A stretch of DNA of 64,000 nucleotides from CAZJWR01 sp964549765 (GCA_964549765.1 CAZJWR010000002.1:1-64000); one strand, 5' to 3'. Positions 1 through 9,201 are shown, counted from the stretch's first letter. Made by a program: numbers and translations. The notes: generated by a model not told the origin, from the sequence alone.

Positions 1-52
1 ACCGGAGTTGAAATAGATCGATAGCGAGCGCTAAAGACAAGGAGTGAATACC

Positions 53-586
53 ATGTCGGCAAAGATATACGGATATCGGCAGGTCATAATGACGCTCGGC
101 GTCGTGCTGGCGTTGATAATGACGAGTATCCCGGTGCAGGCCGGTTCGATACAGGTTCCCAAGGGCACGGAAGTCAAATTGAAATTCCCGGCGGGGATGA
201 AGATGTCGTCCGGGGACCTGACCGTCGGCGTACCGATCGTATGTAATTTACAGGAACCGATCGACGTCGGCGGCGTGATTGTCGTCGACAAAGATGCGCA
301 GGCGACGGCCAAAGTGGTCGAGGTCAAACCCGCCGGCAAAGGCGGTAAACCCGGTTATATCAAAATCGAATTCGAATCGCTGGACGCCAAGGGCTCATTC
401 AAACTGGTGAGCGCCGACAAGATCAAACTCAGCGGTGCGGTCGAGGCGAAAGGCAAAGGGAAGAAACTGCTCTCCTATCTTTTCATTTTCGGGCTGTTCA
501 TAAAGGGATCACAGGGGGACATTCCCACCGATCAGGTTTACACGGCCAACGTGGCCGAGAGCGTCGTTCTGGATAACGGAGAATAA
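53..586 (+). CDS. Secreted protein of unknown function
   Basis: The start is taken at the ATG at 53, because AAGGAG at 39-44 sits at good distance from it; the in-frame GTG at 44 overlaps that site. The protein has 177 residues. It begins with a hydrophobic signal peptide ending near PVQA, followed by a small beta-rich domain with the pattern VPKGTEVKLKF, a VGGVIVV stretch and a GKPGYIKIEF stretch. This matches a general pattern seen in secreted bacterial proteins, but I know no function for it. It is the only plus-strand gene at this end and converges with the envelope operon. Probably periplasmic or outer-membrane associated; the function is unassigned. Confidence 0.75.
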   Translation: MSAKIYGYRQVIMTLGVVLALIMTSIPVQAGSIQVPKGTEVKLKFPAGMKMSSGDLTVGVPIVCNLQEPIDVGGVIVVDKDAQATAKVVEVKPAGKGGKPGYIKIEFESLDAKGSFKLVSADKIKLSGAVEAKGKGKKLLSYLFIFGLFIKGSQGDIPTDQVYTANVAESVVLDNGE

Positions 587-613
587 TCGATTCGTTTCGC
601 CCTGATCATACTA

Positions 614-663
614 TCGCACGATCATTCGCCTTCGGCGAACCGCTTCCCGGAAGGATCGTGCGA
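614..663. repeat. Palindromic three-way-junction element
   Basis: A perfect 10-bp outer stem (614-623 with 654-663) encloses two small hairpins, TTCGCC-TTC-GGCGAA at 625-639 and CTTC-CCG-GAAG at 643-653. It lies 28 bp after the stop codon of the preceding gene. It could be an RNA 3' end structure or a dispersed palindromic repeat. Confidence 0.6.
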
Positions 664-698
664 AACATAAATCTTTCCCTAGCACAAGATGTCATGAA

Positions 699-730
699 AA
701 AGCCGGTCGATGAACGCATCGACCGACTTT
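699..730. terminator. Bidirectional terminator
   Basis: AAAG and a 9-bp stem CGGTCGATG are followed by the loop AACG, CATCGACCG and CTTT; one C-A mismatch interrupts the stem. It lies between the converging genes ending at 586 and 762 and has an A-tract on one side and T-rich sequence on the other. Confidence 0.7.
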
Positions 731-761
731 GTTGTTTATCTCATGGCACGATTATGGTACG

Positions 762-1622
762 TCAATCTTCCTTCAGATTTGCCGCAGCCGGCGGGCGCGT
801 CAACTCCACAACGGCATTATCGTAGAAAAGTGAATCCAGCGGAAACTGGCCGCCGGTGGTCGAGTACAGCCAGTTGGCGGATACCTGCATGACGACCGAG
901 GCTGTATCCGGTCCCCAATCGTTGTATGACCCGAGACCGACTGTCACCAAATGGGCGTTGCCCCGGGCGTCGACGATAGGATCGGTTTCGTTTCGAGAGA
1001 ACAATTCGACGCTGACCGTATCATAGGAAAAGATGGTTGTTATACCCACGCTGTCGCTGTATTGATCGCCCTTGGCGATGGTGTCGATATTGCAGGGGCT
1101 GAAATTGATCGAAAATATGAACGATATTCCCGACAGGCCTTGCATGTTGAAGACATTGACATCGACGTAGAAACTATCGCCCATCTCGAAATTCTGCAAA
1201 TGCGGGGTGATGTTTAGCATCGGCACCACCGGACTGAGAACCAGATCGAGCGTGATCGGCGCCCCGGCGATAACGTCGATCGTTTGATCGCCCTGATACA
1301 GGATGACATTTTTCTGCAAGGCGCGTGCGGAAAAACGCCGATTCCGTCCGACAGGAACTGTGGCCGTGGCGAAAATGGTGCCACCGTCGCGCTCCATCGG
1401 CACGATGATCGAGCCGAAATCCGATCCCTCAATCAGCAGTTGGTAGTTGTCGATGGCAGAAATCGCCCCCGGGGTCATCGATTTGGCGTCGATGGCGACG
1501 GACACAATGGCGTCGGAATCATTGTTGACGATCTTTTTCTCACAGCCGACGAATACGGACAAGACGGCCAGGAGAACGCCGATCGACACCAGCGAATATT
1601 TATGTCTGTTCTTCATCATCAT
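762..1622 (-). CDS. Lipoprotein with cohesin-like domain
   Basis: A 286-residue protein with an N-terminal signal and a lipobox VFVGC near residue 26, so probably lipid-anchored at the outer membrane or periplasmic face. Residues about 135-270 look like a cohesin-type beta sandwich (pattern GDSFYVDVNV followed by GLSGISFIFS), a fold used for extracellular protein binding. Three consecutive ATGs lie at 1622, 1619 and 1616; AGGAG is only 3 bp from the first, so the second or third may be the real start. It is the last gene of the kinase-CsgG envelope operon, 6 bp after the beta-barrel gene. The binding partner is unknown. Confidence 0.7.
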   Translation of the reverse strand: MMMKNRHKYSLVSIGVLLAVLSVFVGCEKKIVNNDSDAIVSVAIDAKSMTPGAISAIDNYQLLIEGSDFGSIIVPMERDGGTIFATATVPVGRNRRFSARALQKNVILYQGDQTIDVIAGAPITLDLVLSPVVPMLNITPHLQNFEMGDSFYVDVNVFNMQGLSGISFIFSINFSPCNIDTIAKGDQYSDSVGITTIFSYDTVSVELFSRNETDPIVDARGNAHLVTVGLGSYNDWGPDTASVVMQVSANWLYSTTGGQFPLDSLFYDNAVVELTRPPAAANLKED

Positions 1623-1628
1623 GCTCTC

Positions 1629-2747
1629 CTAAAAGGCGGCCGTCAGGCCGAGAGAAAGTTGCACGCCGTTGAGATCGATATTGCCGCCGTCGGCGCTGCC
1701 GGTGTTGTATTTGAATCCGGCGGCGATCCCGGCCCCCTGGCCGATGCTGCGGCCGATTTCCGCTCCCAAGCCAATCGTATGTGAACTGCCCAGAAGATAT
1801 TCATCGGCGGCGATTAAGCGCAATTCGCCTAGCGGAGCGGCGTACCATTGTGGGGTGAATGAATACGCTAGGCGTCCGGACACGTAGAACTCGTTTCCGT
1901 ACAATTTCAATTGATCGAAGATTACCTCGGTCGAATCATAGCGGGTGTTGCGACCCCGGATCAGATACCCGACATCGCCGTTGAACGTGTACAATTTGCT
2001 GTTGTATGCGGTCGCGAAATGAAGATCGAACTCGGTGCTCTGCTTGAACACTTTTTGACCGTCGACTTTATCTGTACTGAAAGTCATGAAGGTGGCGTCG
2101 GCCACGTATGCCCATTTGTCCTTTTTGACGTTCGTACTGGCGCTGGCGCTGAACATATCCCCGGGGTTGTAGTCTCCCTCACCCTGGTAGGCTTCGTAGG
2201 CGCCGTTGATCTGATATGACAACGTTCCGCCGTAACAAAGGTCGCCGGACGAGGCCCCGGCCCCGGCCGTCATATTGACGCCGAATCCCTCGCCGAGGCG
2301 GCGGGTGGGGAAGCTGAGATAATTCTGCGTCAAGATTTCCATGACGGGGCGATTATCGACAACCGAGAGGCTTCTTTTCCCTGTTGGCAGGTTCAGGCCT
2401 AGGCTGAGGAGGAATTGGTCGTCTGCCAACGACTGGTTTAATTGCAGGCGCACGTCGGTCAGACCAGAAAGCTTATAATCGGAATCGTATATCGTGGCCG
2501 AGGTGGAAACGCCGGCGGCGTAAAAGCGCAACTCGGTGTTTTCCTGAAGCGGCACGAAGCCGTTGAGGGGCGTGGTGACCTGATCGACGCTGGTGGAACC
2601 ATAGGTGTCTTTCTGATTCCAGTGGCTGTATATCATCCGCAGGTACCCCGACGACGACTGACCGTATACAATCTGCCCGGACGCGGAGGCGGCCAGGCCG
2701 ATCATGATAATCGCGGCGGCGCCCAGCACGAATTTATGGTTGTACAT
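1629..2747 (-). CDS. Predicted outer-membrane beta-barrel protein
   Basis: A 372-residue protein with a signal peptide (cleavage near ASASG) and then alternating amphipathic strands with abundant aromatic and glycine residues through to a C-terminal strand ending in LTAAF. A terminal Phe is the usual signature of a barrel inserted by the BAM machinery. No known porin family was recognised. Its start overlaps the end of the upstream TPR/CsgG lipoprotein gene by 14 bp, which implies translational coupling and suggests the two products act together at the outer membrane. Confidence 0.7.
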   Translation of the reverse strand: MYNHKFVLGAAAIIMIGLAASASGQIVYGQSSSGYLRMIYSHWNQKDTYGSTSVDQVTTPLNGFVPLQENTELRFYAAGVSTSATIYDSDYKLSGLTDVRLQLNQSLADDQFLLSLGLNLPTGKRSLSVVDNRPVMEILTQNYLSFPTRRLGEGFGVNMTAGAGASSGDLCYGGTLSYQINGAYEAYQGEGDYNPGDMFSASASTNVKKDKWAYVADATFMTFSTDKVDGQKVFKQSTEFDLHFATAYNSKLYTFNGDVGYLIRGRNTRYDSTEVIFDQLKLYGNEFYVSGRLAYSFTPQWYAAPLGELRLIAADEYLLGSSHTIGLGAEIGRSIGQGAGIAAGFKYNTGSADGGNIDLNGVQLSLGLTAAF

Positions 2748-4056
2748 CGAGTGACCCCCTTATCGTGACAGTTCCGATTTTCTTGAAATCGATGGTGCGG
2801 TCGGGCACGTCGGGCGTGTTGCCGAATTGATCCAGAAGCCCCGGATCATGAATAAACCGGGTTAGCCCGATCGCGCCGCTTTGGAATTGCGCCAGATCCT
2901 CGCCCCCGGCGCCGCTCTCGGACGCCGTAACCAGGGAATTTTCAACTTGCTCGGGCGTCATATTCTTTTGTTCGTCCATCGCCGGCGCCACCGACAGCGC
3001 CTTGCTCTGGATTTGGGCCGGCTGGAAATTGCCATCCATACGCACTGCATCGCGGAATTGCGATTCGGCTTCCTGGAACATCCCCCGGCTTTTATAATCG
3101 AGCCCCCGGGAATAGGCCAGAAAGGCTAGGTACGATTCGGTGGGGATTTTTTGGATCGCCGTCCGCTCTTCCGGTGTCAGCGTGATCCCGAGGCTGTCGA
3201 TCACGCTAAAGACGAATTTTTTCTGCAGGGTGAACACCTGCTCCAAATTTCCCTGAACCGGCGGCGTCAGTTCGGGCAGACTGTCGCGGGTGCTGACCAC
3301 CGCGCCGTCGAGCTTAATCTCATCGTCGCCGATTCCCAGCACCGTTCCGGTCACGATATGATTGCTGCCCAGCAGGCGGCCCATGCGCGGCGCCGTCGCA
3401 GGATCGGCATAGCGGGAGGAACTCAGTTTGAGCTCCCGGAGGACGGCCTCGATCTTGGTCCGGTCGACGATTCGAAGCGATTTGACTTTGCCCAGATCAA
3501 GCGCGATAAACTCCGCCAGGCCTTTACTGAGCGGGGCCAAATCCGGCGGCAAATGCGAGCCGTCGAAATCGACCACGGCGATGGTGTTGTTCGGAATGGT
3601 GTCGACGTTGATATCCGATTCGGCCGCCAGCGCCTTGGATACCTCCTGCTGGATTCTTTTTCGCGTCAATAGATCCAGATGCGCCTGGAGCATGGTCTTG
3701 GTTTTGCTGTTGGGACCCAGGCTCAGGGCGGCCCGGTAGGCGTCGATGGCCCGGCCGTAATCCTGGTTTTTTTCGTAAATCAATCCCAAATACAGATGGG
3801 TGCGCGAATCGGGGCGGATATTGTTGGCCTGCTTGAGAGCGTCTTCGGCCTTGGTCAGGTCGCCCTTTTCATAGAAGGCGATACCCAGTTCGCGCCAGGC
3901 CCCGGCATCTTTGGGATTCGTCCTGATCTGATTATAAAACGTCTCGATGGCCTGATCGTATTTCCCCTCATCGGCCAGCCGCTGTCCCTGCGAATACGGC
4001 CCCGAGGAGCATCCGACCAAAACCAGCATCAGGACGACGCAAGAAATTTTCCACAT
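2734..4056 (-). CDS. TPR and CsgG-domain lipoprotein
   Basis: A 440-residue protein starting with a lipoprotein signal whose lipobox is LVGC (cysteine at about 16). Residues 20-130 form TPR repeats (for example AWRELGIAFYEKGDLTKAED). Residues about 150-290 form a CsgG-type domain: a TIAVVDFDGS strand, LSKGLAEFIALDL, a RIVDRTKIEAVLREL helix and a MGRLLGSNHIVTGTV segment. A further TPR-like segment follows. CsgG proteins assemble pores or scaffolds at the outer membrane. The next gene upstream encodes a second CsgG-like protein, so the two may form one complex with the beta-barrel product downstream. Confidence 0.8.
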   Translation of the reverse strand: MWKISCVVLMLVLVGCSSGPYSQGQRLADEGKYDQAIETFYNQIRTNPKDAGAWRELGIAFYEKGDLTKAEDALKQANNIRPDSRTHLYLGLIYEKNQDYGRAIDAYRAALSLGPNSKTKTMLQAHLDLLTRKRIQQEVSKALAAESDINVDTIPNNTIAVVDFDGSHLPPDLAPLSKGLAEFIALDLGKVKSLRIVDRTKIEAVLRELKLSSSRYADPATAPRMGRLLGSNHIVTGTVLGIGDDEIKLDGAVVSTRDSLPELTPPVQGNLEQVFTLQKKFVFSVIDSLGITLTPEERTAIQKIPTESYLAFLAYSRGLDYKSRGMFQEAESQFRDAVRMDGNFQPAQIQSKALSVAPAMDEQKNMTPEQVENSLVTASESGAGGEDLAQFQSGAIGLTRFIHDPGLLDQFGNTPDVPDRTIDFKKIGTVTIRGSLDVQP

Positions 4057-4095
4057 GATTGCCTCTTCGGTGCGGGTGTGGCCGTTGGCAGCCGA

Positions 4096-5142
4096 TCAGG
4101 TCGCCAGCGGACGATAGATGTCCATTTTGCGCTTGGCCTCGACGAAAGTGCTGTCCGTGTCGTACGCCTGCTTGAAGAACTCGTAGGCCTTCTTGTAGTC
4201 GTACTGATCCATGTAGTACAACCCCTGCGAGTACAGCGTGGCGGCGTCAGACGACTGTGTACCGGATTCGTCGATGTTCTGGATGGTTTCCTTATTCAGG
4301 GTGAGGTTGAGCTTGTCGGCCAGTTCCTTGACGAGTTCCTTCTCCATCTGGAAATATTCCGGTTTGCCTTCTTTTTCGAAAGCGGCCACGATTTCCGACG
4401 TTTCGACCTTGACGACCTTGACGAGCATGCGCGTATTCTTGGAATCGAGCTGGGTGATGCTGCCGAAGACCATCAACTGCGCGCCCAGCAGTTTGCCGGC
4501 GCGGATGGCGGTTTCCTGCGAAACTTTGCCGGATTCCGACAATTCAATCTCTTTGAGGATGTAGTCGATCTTGTCGCGTTCGACCACGCGAAGGTCGCTG
4601 ATCTGGGAAAAATCGGCCTCGAAAAAGTCGGCCAGGCCTTTGGCGATATACCCCAATTCCTGCTGGTATTTGCCCACCGAATAATTGTCGAATTCCATGA
4701 TGGCGATCGTGGAAATCTCCTTGTCGCCCCCGTCGGGGCAGATGAGCGCATTTTTCGCCTGGGCGATTTTGTACCAGCGGTCGCGAAGTTCCTGCGGCCA
4801 GAATTCATAGGGCAGATGCAGCCGGCAGGGGCCGATGTCGGCCATTTTTTCGAGATACCCATATGATTTGTTGACGAAATCCTGACCCTTGCTGAAGGTC
4901 AGCATGCTCATGACGGCGTAGATGGCGATGCTGTCACGGGCGTCGAGATCGGGCCGCTGAAGCAGGTCCGACGTTAACGCCAGGCCCTTGTCCAATTCGA
5001 GATCGGTGTAGTACTTGAACGCTTCGGTCAATTGATCCGCGATTTTCGACGGGGTCTGGGCGGCCAATGGTGGGGCGCACAACAGCAGCGCCAGAAGCAG
5101 AAATGTGGCGGCGTATTGTATGCCCGGGGACGACAACTTCAT
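4096..5142 (-). CDS. CsgG-like protein with C-terminal TPR
   Basis: A 348-residue protein with a signal peptide ending near PLAAQ and no lipobox cysteine. The CsgG-like core lies at about residues 145-265: IAIMEFDNYS, GLADFFEADF, LRVVERDKIDYILKEIELS and AGKLLGAQLMVFGSITQ. A TPR unit follows near residues 305-340 (LYSQGLYYMDQYDYKKAYEF). The start at 5142 is supported by AAGGAG upstream. It lies between the Ser/Thr kinase gene and a second CsgG-domain lipoprotein on the same strand and is probably co-transcribed with them. Role inferred: periplasmic or outer-membrane scaffold. Confidence 0.8.
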   Translation of the reverse strand: MKLSSPGIQYAATFLLLALLLCAPPLAAQTPSKIADQLTEAFKYYTDLELDKGLALTSDLLQRPDLDARDSIAIYAVMSMLTFSKGQDFVNKSYGYLEKMADIGPCRLHLPYEFWPQELRDRWYKIAQAKNALICPDGGDKEISTIAIMEFDNYSVGKYQQELGYIAKGLADFFEADFSQISDLRVVERDKIDYILKEIELSESGKVSQETAIRAGKLLGAQLMVFGSITQLDSKNTRMLVKVVKVETSEIVAAFEKEGKPEYFQMEKELVKELADKLNLTLNKETIQNIDESGTQSSDAATLYSQGLYYMDQYDYKKAYEFFKQAYDTDSTFVEAKRKMDIYRPLAT

Positions 5143-5204
5143 GGTGCGACTCCTTGGTTAAGTACGAATCTTACCTACAATGCCTGTGAAATATGCATAC
5201 GCGT

Positions 5205-6959
5205 TTATTTTTCGAAATCAAACCTTTTTTTCGCATCGCCATTCCTCACTATGAGGACCGTGTCGGTCTTTTCCATTTTCTGCCCGTCGACGGTGAGCAC
5301 GACTTTTATGGTATGGACGCCGACTGGCAGGCGAAAAGTGTAGATGGTCTTTTTGTCCTGCAATTTATCGTCGATAAATATTGTACCTCCGACGGTCGGC
5401 CAGGATCCAATCGTAACGTTGCCGGAATCGGCGCGCGGCCCCGGATTGGGGAAAGTGAACGTGAACGGCGCGGTCCTGGTTTGGCCGGCGGCCAGATAGA
5501 CGGTATCGCGGAGTTCCTTCTGGATGCTCTCGGAATTAACCACGCGCACGACATGCCGGCCGGTATCTAAGGTGGCGTCGATACTGGATTTGCCTCTCCC
5601 GTAGGACCGCCCGTCAATATAGACATCTCCCCGGGGATTGACCGTCACCGAAAGATTTGCGTTGACCGCGGCCGGTTCACCGGCGCTGACGACAAAAGGA
5701 ATGGCGGCCGACGGCTGGCTCCGGTTGCCCTGACCGTCGGTGGTCAGAACCCGCCAAAAATGGCGGCCGTCGGGCAGCGGTTCGGTCGCTTTATACCGGG
5801 TTTCAGGAACGGCCGGACTTTCAGACGGCGAGGAAAATGATGAATCGGCGGCGTACTGGACAATATATGACACTTTTTGATCGTCCATGCCTTGCCACGC
5901 AAAAGTGGGCGTCGGCGTATCGACGGTTTCATCGATGGTGGGCGATAACGGCGTCGGGGGTAGAAGGACGGTCGGGCCGGGTTGCCTCAGAAATAACCAA
6001 TAGACGGCGATTATCACGATAATTACCGCAGGCAGGCCGATTGCAATGAATTTGGGAAAGGCCGATTTCTTTTTGCCGGGTATCGGCGTCGGGGTCGGCG
6101 TTTTGCCGATCGACGGGGGGATGGCCTGGGTCAGATCGGTAACTTTGGCGTCCCCGCGCATCGAATCGACGACGGTTTTCATTTCCGAGGCGGAGAGGTA
6201 ACGGTCCCGGGGTTCCTTCGCCAGCGCCTTCAGGATAAGTTCTTCAACATTCTTGGGAATATCGGAATTCAAGTCTCGCGGTTTCGGCGGATCGTTGAAT
6301 AGTTTGGCGTCCCGCAGGGCGAACTGGTTGTCGGCCGTAAACGGCAATTTTCCGGTCAGCATGTAAAACAACGAGGTGCCGACGGCATAGATGTCGACCA
6401 GAGCGTAATCGATATCCTCGGTCGGGTTGAACTGCTCCGGCGGCATGTACGACGGCGTGCCGCAGGAGCTGCCGGCGATGGTCAAGTTGGGATCGGTCTT
6501 GGCTTTGGCGATACCGAAATCGATGATTTTGACGCGGCCCCGCGAGTCGATCATGATGTTGCTGGGCTTGATGTCGCGATGAAAAATGCCCTTCTCGTGG
6601 GCGAACTGCAGCGTGCTCAATACCTCGCTGACAATCTGGAGCGATTCATCGACCGGCAGGTTACCCTTCTCTTTAATGACATCGTCCAGGGTGACGCCGT
6701 CGATGTACTCCATGGCAATGACGAAATCGTCGCCATGATTGAAGAAATGTTTGATCTGGCAAATATTGCCGTGGCCGTCCAGCAGGGCCAGTTTGTCGGC
6801 TTCCTGCTTGAACCGTTCCACCAGCCGGGGATCGGTCAGAATCTTGAGTACGACTTTGAGGTTGGGAATATCCTTGTGCACGCCCAGATAGACCTGGGCC
6901 ATACCGCCGGCGCCGATCTTTTTCAGGATCCGGTAATTGCCTATAAACTCGTCATTCAT
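5205..6959 (-). CDS. Membrane Ser/Thr protein kinase with PEGA-like domains
   Basis: A 584-residue protein. The N-terminal kinase domain (residues about 7-265) has the glycine loop IGAGGMAQVYLG, the lysine in VVLKIL, the catalytic loop HRDIKPSN and a DFG motif, so it should be active. One transmembrane helix near residues 300-320 (PAVIIVIIAVYWLFL) is followed by a fibronectin-like segment and two PEGA-like beta units (DVYIDGRSYGRGKSS; GTIFIDDKLQDKK) outside the membrane. The layout is that of a sensor kinase reading envelope state. It heads the operon with two CsgG-like proteins and a beta barrel. No ribosome binding site precedes the ATG; the promoter lies so close that the transcript may be leaderless. 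Confidence 0.9.
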   Translation of the reverse strand: MNDEFIGNYRILKKIGAGGMAQVYLGVHKDIPNLKVVLKILTDPRLVERFKQEADKLALLDGHGNICQIKHFFNHGDDFVIAMEYIDGVTLDDVIKEKGNLPVDESLQIVSEVLSTLQFAHEKGIFHRDIKPSNIMIDSRGRVKIIDFGIAKAKTDPNLTIAGSSCGTPSYMPPEQFNPTEDIDYALVDIYAVGTSLFYMLTGKLPFTADNQFALRDAKLFNDPPKPRDLNSDIPKNVEELILKALAKEPRDRYLSASEMKTVVDSMRGDAKVTDLTQAIPPSIGKTPTPTPIPGKKKSAFPKFIAIGLPAVIIVIIAVYWLFLRQPGPTVLLPPTPLSPTIDETVDTPTPTFAWQGMDDQKVSYIVQYAADSSFSSPSESPAVPETRYKATEPLPDGRHFWRVLTTDGQGNRSQPSAAIPFVVSAGEPAAVNANLSVTVNPRGDVYIDGRSYGRGKSSIDATLDTGRHVVRVVNSESIQKELRDTVYLAAGQTRTAPFTFTFPNPGPRADSGNVTIGSWPTVGGTIFIDDKLQDKKTIYTFRLPVGVHTIKVVLTVDGQKMEKTDTVLIVRNGDAKKRFDFEK

Positions 6960-6965
6960 GAAAGA

Positions 6966-6993
6966 AATATACGCGGCGTCGATAGGAATGCAA
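6966..6993 (-). promoter_or_regulatory. Sigma-70-type promoter, predicted leaderless start
   Basis: On the minus strand, TTGCAT (6988-6993), a 16-bp spacer and TATATT (6966-6971). Transcription would begin at about 6959, the A of the kinase start codon, which agrees with the absence of a ribosome binding site. Confidence 0.55.
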
Positions 6994-7071
6994 CTTTTAT
7001 TCGATGCCGTTTCGAAATCGCGGGGTCATTCGATACCTGTAGAATCCACATACAGGAATATCGGTGGTCTA

Positions 7072-7088
7072 CCCGTGCTCTGCACGGG
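7072..7088. other. Short perfect hairpin between operons
   Basis: CCCGTGC-TCT-GCACGGG in the 140-bp gap between the DASS transporter stop and the kinase promoter. No T-tract follows on the minus strand, so it may only weakly terminate the transporter transcript. Confidence 0.4.
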
Positions 7089-7099
7089 CGGGGTACAGT

Positions 7100-8632
7100 C
7101 TACAATGTCACCGGCATGCCCATCAATGGCCAGATGAACCCGATAAATACAGCCAGTACCGCCAGCAATACTAAACTGGCGGGAATGCCGTGGAGGAAAA
7201 AGTCCCCCGGCGTAAACTGACGACTTTCGTAGGCGATGGCGTTCGGTGCCGCGCCTACCAGAAGCAGAAATGGCATGCCCGCCACGACCAGCGATGAAAA
7301 GAGCACCACTTCCGGGGCCACGCCCAAATATGGCGCGATCACCAGCGCCACCGGCAGAGAAATGGCGATGGCGGCGACGTTCATGATGAAGTTGGTCATG
7401 AGGAGCACGAACAACGCCAGCCCCATGACGAAGATAAACCAGTGGGCGTTCTTCAAGAGATTCAGCCATTCGATGGCCATCCACTGGGCCGCGCCGGTTT
7501 CCCACAGGCAAAAGCCGATGCTCATGGCGCCGCCGAACAGCAGGATGATATTCCACGGCACTTCTTCGAGATCGTCGATGGTCAGAATTTTCAAGAGAAA
7601 AAACAGGATGGTCGATACAAGGATGATGGCGCTTTTATTCACCGCCGCCAGGCCGGGGATAAACGAGCGGATGCTCATGGCCAGAATGGCCGAAAAGACG
7701 ATGATCAGCGTCAGAATTTCGACGCGGCTGATCGGGCCCAGGCCCCGATACAGGGCGGCGGCGCGTTCGCGGAGACCATCGATGGTTTTGCGTTCGGGCC
7801 GGAAGAAAATCATGACGAACACCCACAGAAGGCCGACCATAACAGCGCCGATGGGAAGCATGTAATACGACAGCTCGAAAAAGCTGATTTCCCGGCCGGT
7901 GATGTCGCGGAAAAATCCGATGGCGACGGCGCCTCGGGCCGCGCCCAGCAGGGTGATGATGCTCCCCGCGCCGGCCACGAAGGCCATGCCGATAAACAGT
8001 CCCTTGCCGAACCGGGTCGGTTCGCTTCCCTCTTCGTACAAATTATAGATCGCCATCAGCAGCGGAAAAACGGCCGCCGCCACGGCGGTGTGAGCCATGA
8101 TCAAGGTCAGACCGGCCGTCATGAGGAAACTCCCGAGGTAGATCATGCTGGTTTTTTCACCGACGACCAGGAGCATCCGGTAGGCCATTCGTTTGGTAAG
8201 GCCGGTGCGGGCGAAGGCCATGCCAATGACGACCGAGCCGATGATGAACCAGACGGACGGATCCATGAAATTGCTGAAGGCGATTTGGGCATCCCGGATC
8301 AAAAATATCGCCTGCACGACGCCGATGGTGATGCTGGTGACGCCGATGGGGATAACCTCAAATATCCACCAGGTTGCGGCGAGCAAAAACAGGCCCAGCG
8401 CCGCCTTGCCCTCACGGCTGAGCGCAAAATGTTTACCCTGCGGATCGACGGCGTCCGGCCACGACGGCGAATAATAGACAAGGAGAAAAAGGCCCAGACC
8501 CAAAAGTATAAAGAAGACCCGCTTGACATCGATTTGACGGACGACCCGCGCCAGGTAAATATCGCCCGGCGGCGTGGGAAGGCCGTTTTCGTGTTCGGAA
8601 GTGTTTTTTCGTTTCTTGAACTTATCCAACAT
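7100..8632 (-). CDS. DASS/SLC13-family Na+/dicarboxylate-type symporter
   Basis: A 510-residue integral membrane protein with roughly a dozen hydrophobic segments. Two inverted-repeat signature regions of the divalent anion:sodium symporter family are recognisable: AHTAVAAAVFPLLMA in the first half and TNFIMNVAAIAISLP in the second. Members import succinate, malate, sulfate or related anions with sodium; the substrate here cannot be read from sequence. A GAGGAG site precedes the ATG at 8632. It follows a CBS-domain protein gene by 41 bp on the same strand and is probably co-transcribed with it from the promoter at 9404-9432, so the CBS protein may regulate transport. Confidence 0.85.
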   Translation of the reverse strand: MLDKFKKRKNTSEHENGLPTPPGDIYLARVVRQIDVKRVFFILLGLGLFLLVYYSPSWPDAVDPQGKHFALSREGKAALGLFLLAATWWIFEVIPIGVTSITIGVVQAIFLIRDAQIAFSNFMDPSVWFIIGSVVIGMAFARTGLTKRMAYRMLLVVGEKTSMIYLGSFLMTAGLTLIMAHTAVAAAVFPLLMAIYNLYEEGSEPTRFGKGLFIGMAFVAGAGSIITLLGAARGAVAIGFFRDITGREISFFELSYYMLPIGAVMVGLLWVFVMIFFRPERKTIDGLRERAAALYRGLGPISRVEILTLIIVFSAILAMSIRSFIPGLAAVNKSAIILVSTILFFLLKILTIDDLEEVPWNIILLFGGAMSIGFCLWETGAAQWMAIEWLNLLKNAHWFIFVMGLALFVLLMTNFIMNVAAIAISLPVALVIAPYLGVAPEVVLFSSLVVAGMPFLLLVGAAPNAIAYESRQFTPGDFFLHGIPASLVLLAVLAVFIGFIWPLMGMPVTL

Positions 8633-8673
8633 ACCCGCTCCTCAGTCAACACATAGCGCGCTGCGAATACCGC

Positions 8674-9198
8674 CTACAAGATCAGCTTGGCGATTTCATG
8701 GAACGCGTCGACGCTGCGGACGATGCCGACCACTCTGCCGTCTTGCAACACCGGCAGAAGGTTCAGGTCGCGACTGACCATTTTGTAGACGATTTTGGCC
8801 AGGTGGTCGCTGACGTCGACGGTGGCCGCAATCGGCTGCATGACCTCGCTAACGTGTACTTCGGCCTGCTCCTTGATGGCTTTGCCGATCTTTCCGGTGG
8901 ACAGATCGACCAGATTGGGATCGACTTCGACGTCAAAGAGTTGCTTGCGATGAGGCATCGGCATGGTGCGCAGAAATTTCGGTTCCAGGCCTTTCAGCAG
9001 GTCGCGGCGGCGAACGATGCCGAGCAGTTGATACTTTTCATCGAAAACCAGCAGGGCGCGCGGCAGTGATTTGCGGCCCTGGTGTTCGATGGTCGATTTT
9101 TCCAGTTCGGCGACCGCCTGTCGCAGCGTGAACCAGTATGGTATGTGAGGATAATTTTCGAGGGGGATCATGATATCCCCGGCATTGTTGCTCGCCAT
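8674..9198 (-). CDS. CBS-domain pair protein
   Basis: A 174-residue soluble protein with two CBS domains, roughly residues 15-70 (ending LLVFDEKYQLLGIVRRRDLL) and 110-172 (NLLPVLQDGRVVGIVRSVDAF). CBS pairs bind adenosine nucleotides and usually control a partner protein. The start is placed at the ATG at 9198, which has AAGGAG at good distance; the in-frame GTG at 9201 is too close to that site. It precedes and probably regulates the DASS transporter encoded just downstream. Confidence 0.85.
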   Translation of the reverse strand: MASNNAGDIMIPLENYPHIPYWFTLRQAVAELEKSTIEHQGRKSLPRALLVFDEKYQLLGIVRRRDLLKGLEPKFLRTMPMPHRKQLFDVEVDPNLVDLSTGKIGKAIKEQAEVHVSEVMQPIAATVDVSDHLAKIVYKMVSRDLNLLPVLQDGRVVGIVRSVDAFHEIAKLIL

Positions 9199-9201
9199 CA
9201 C

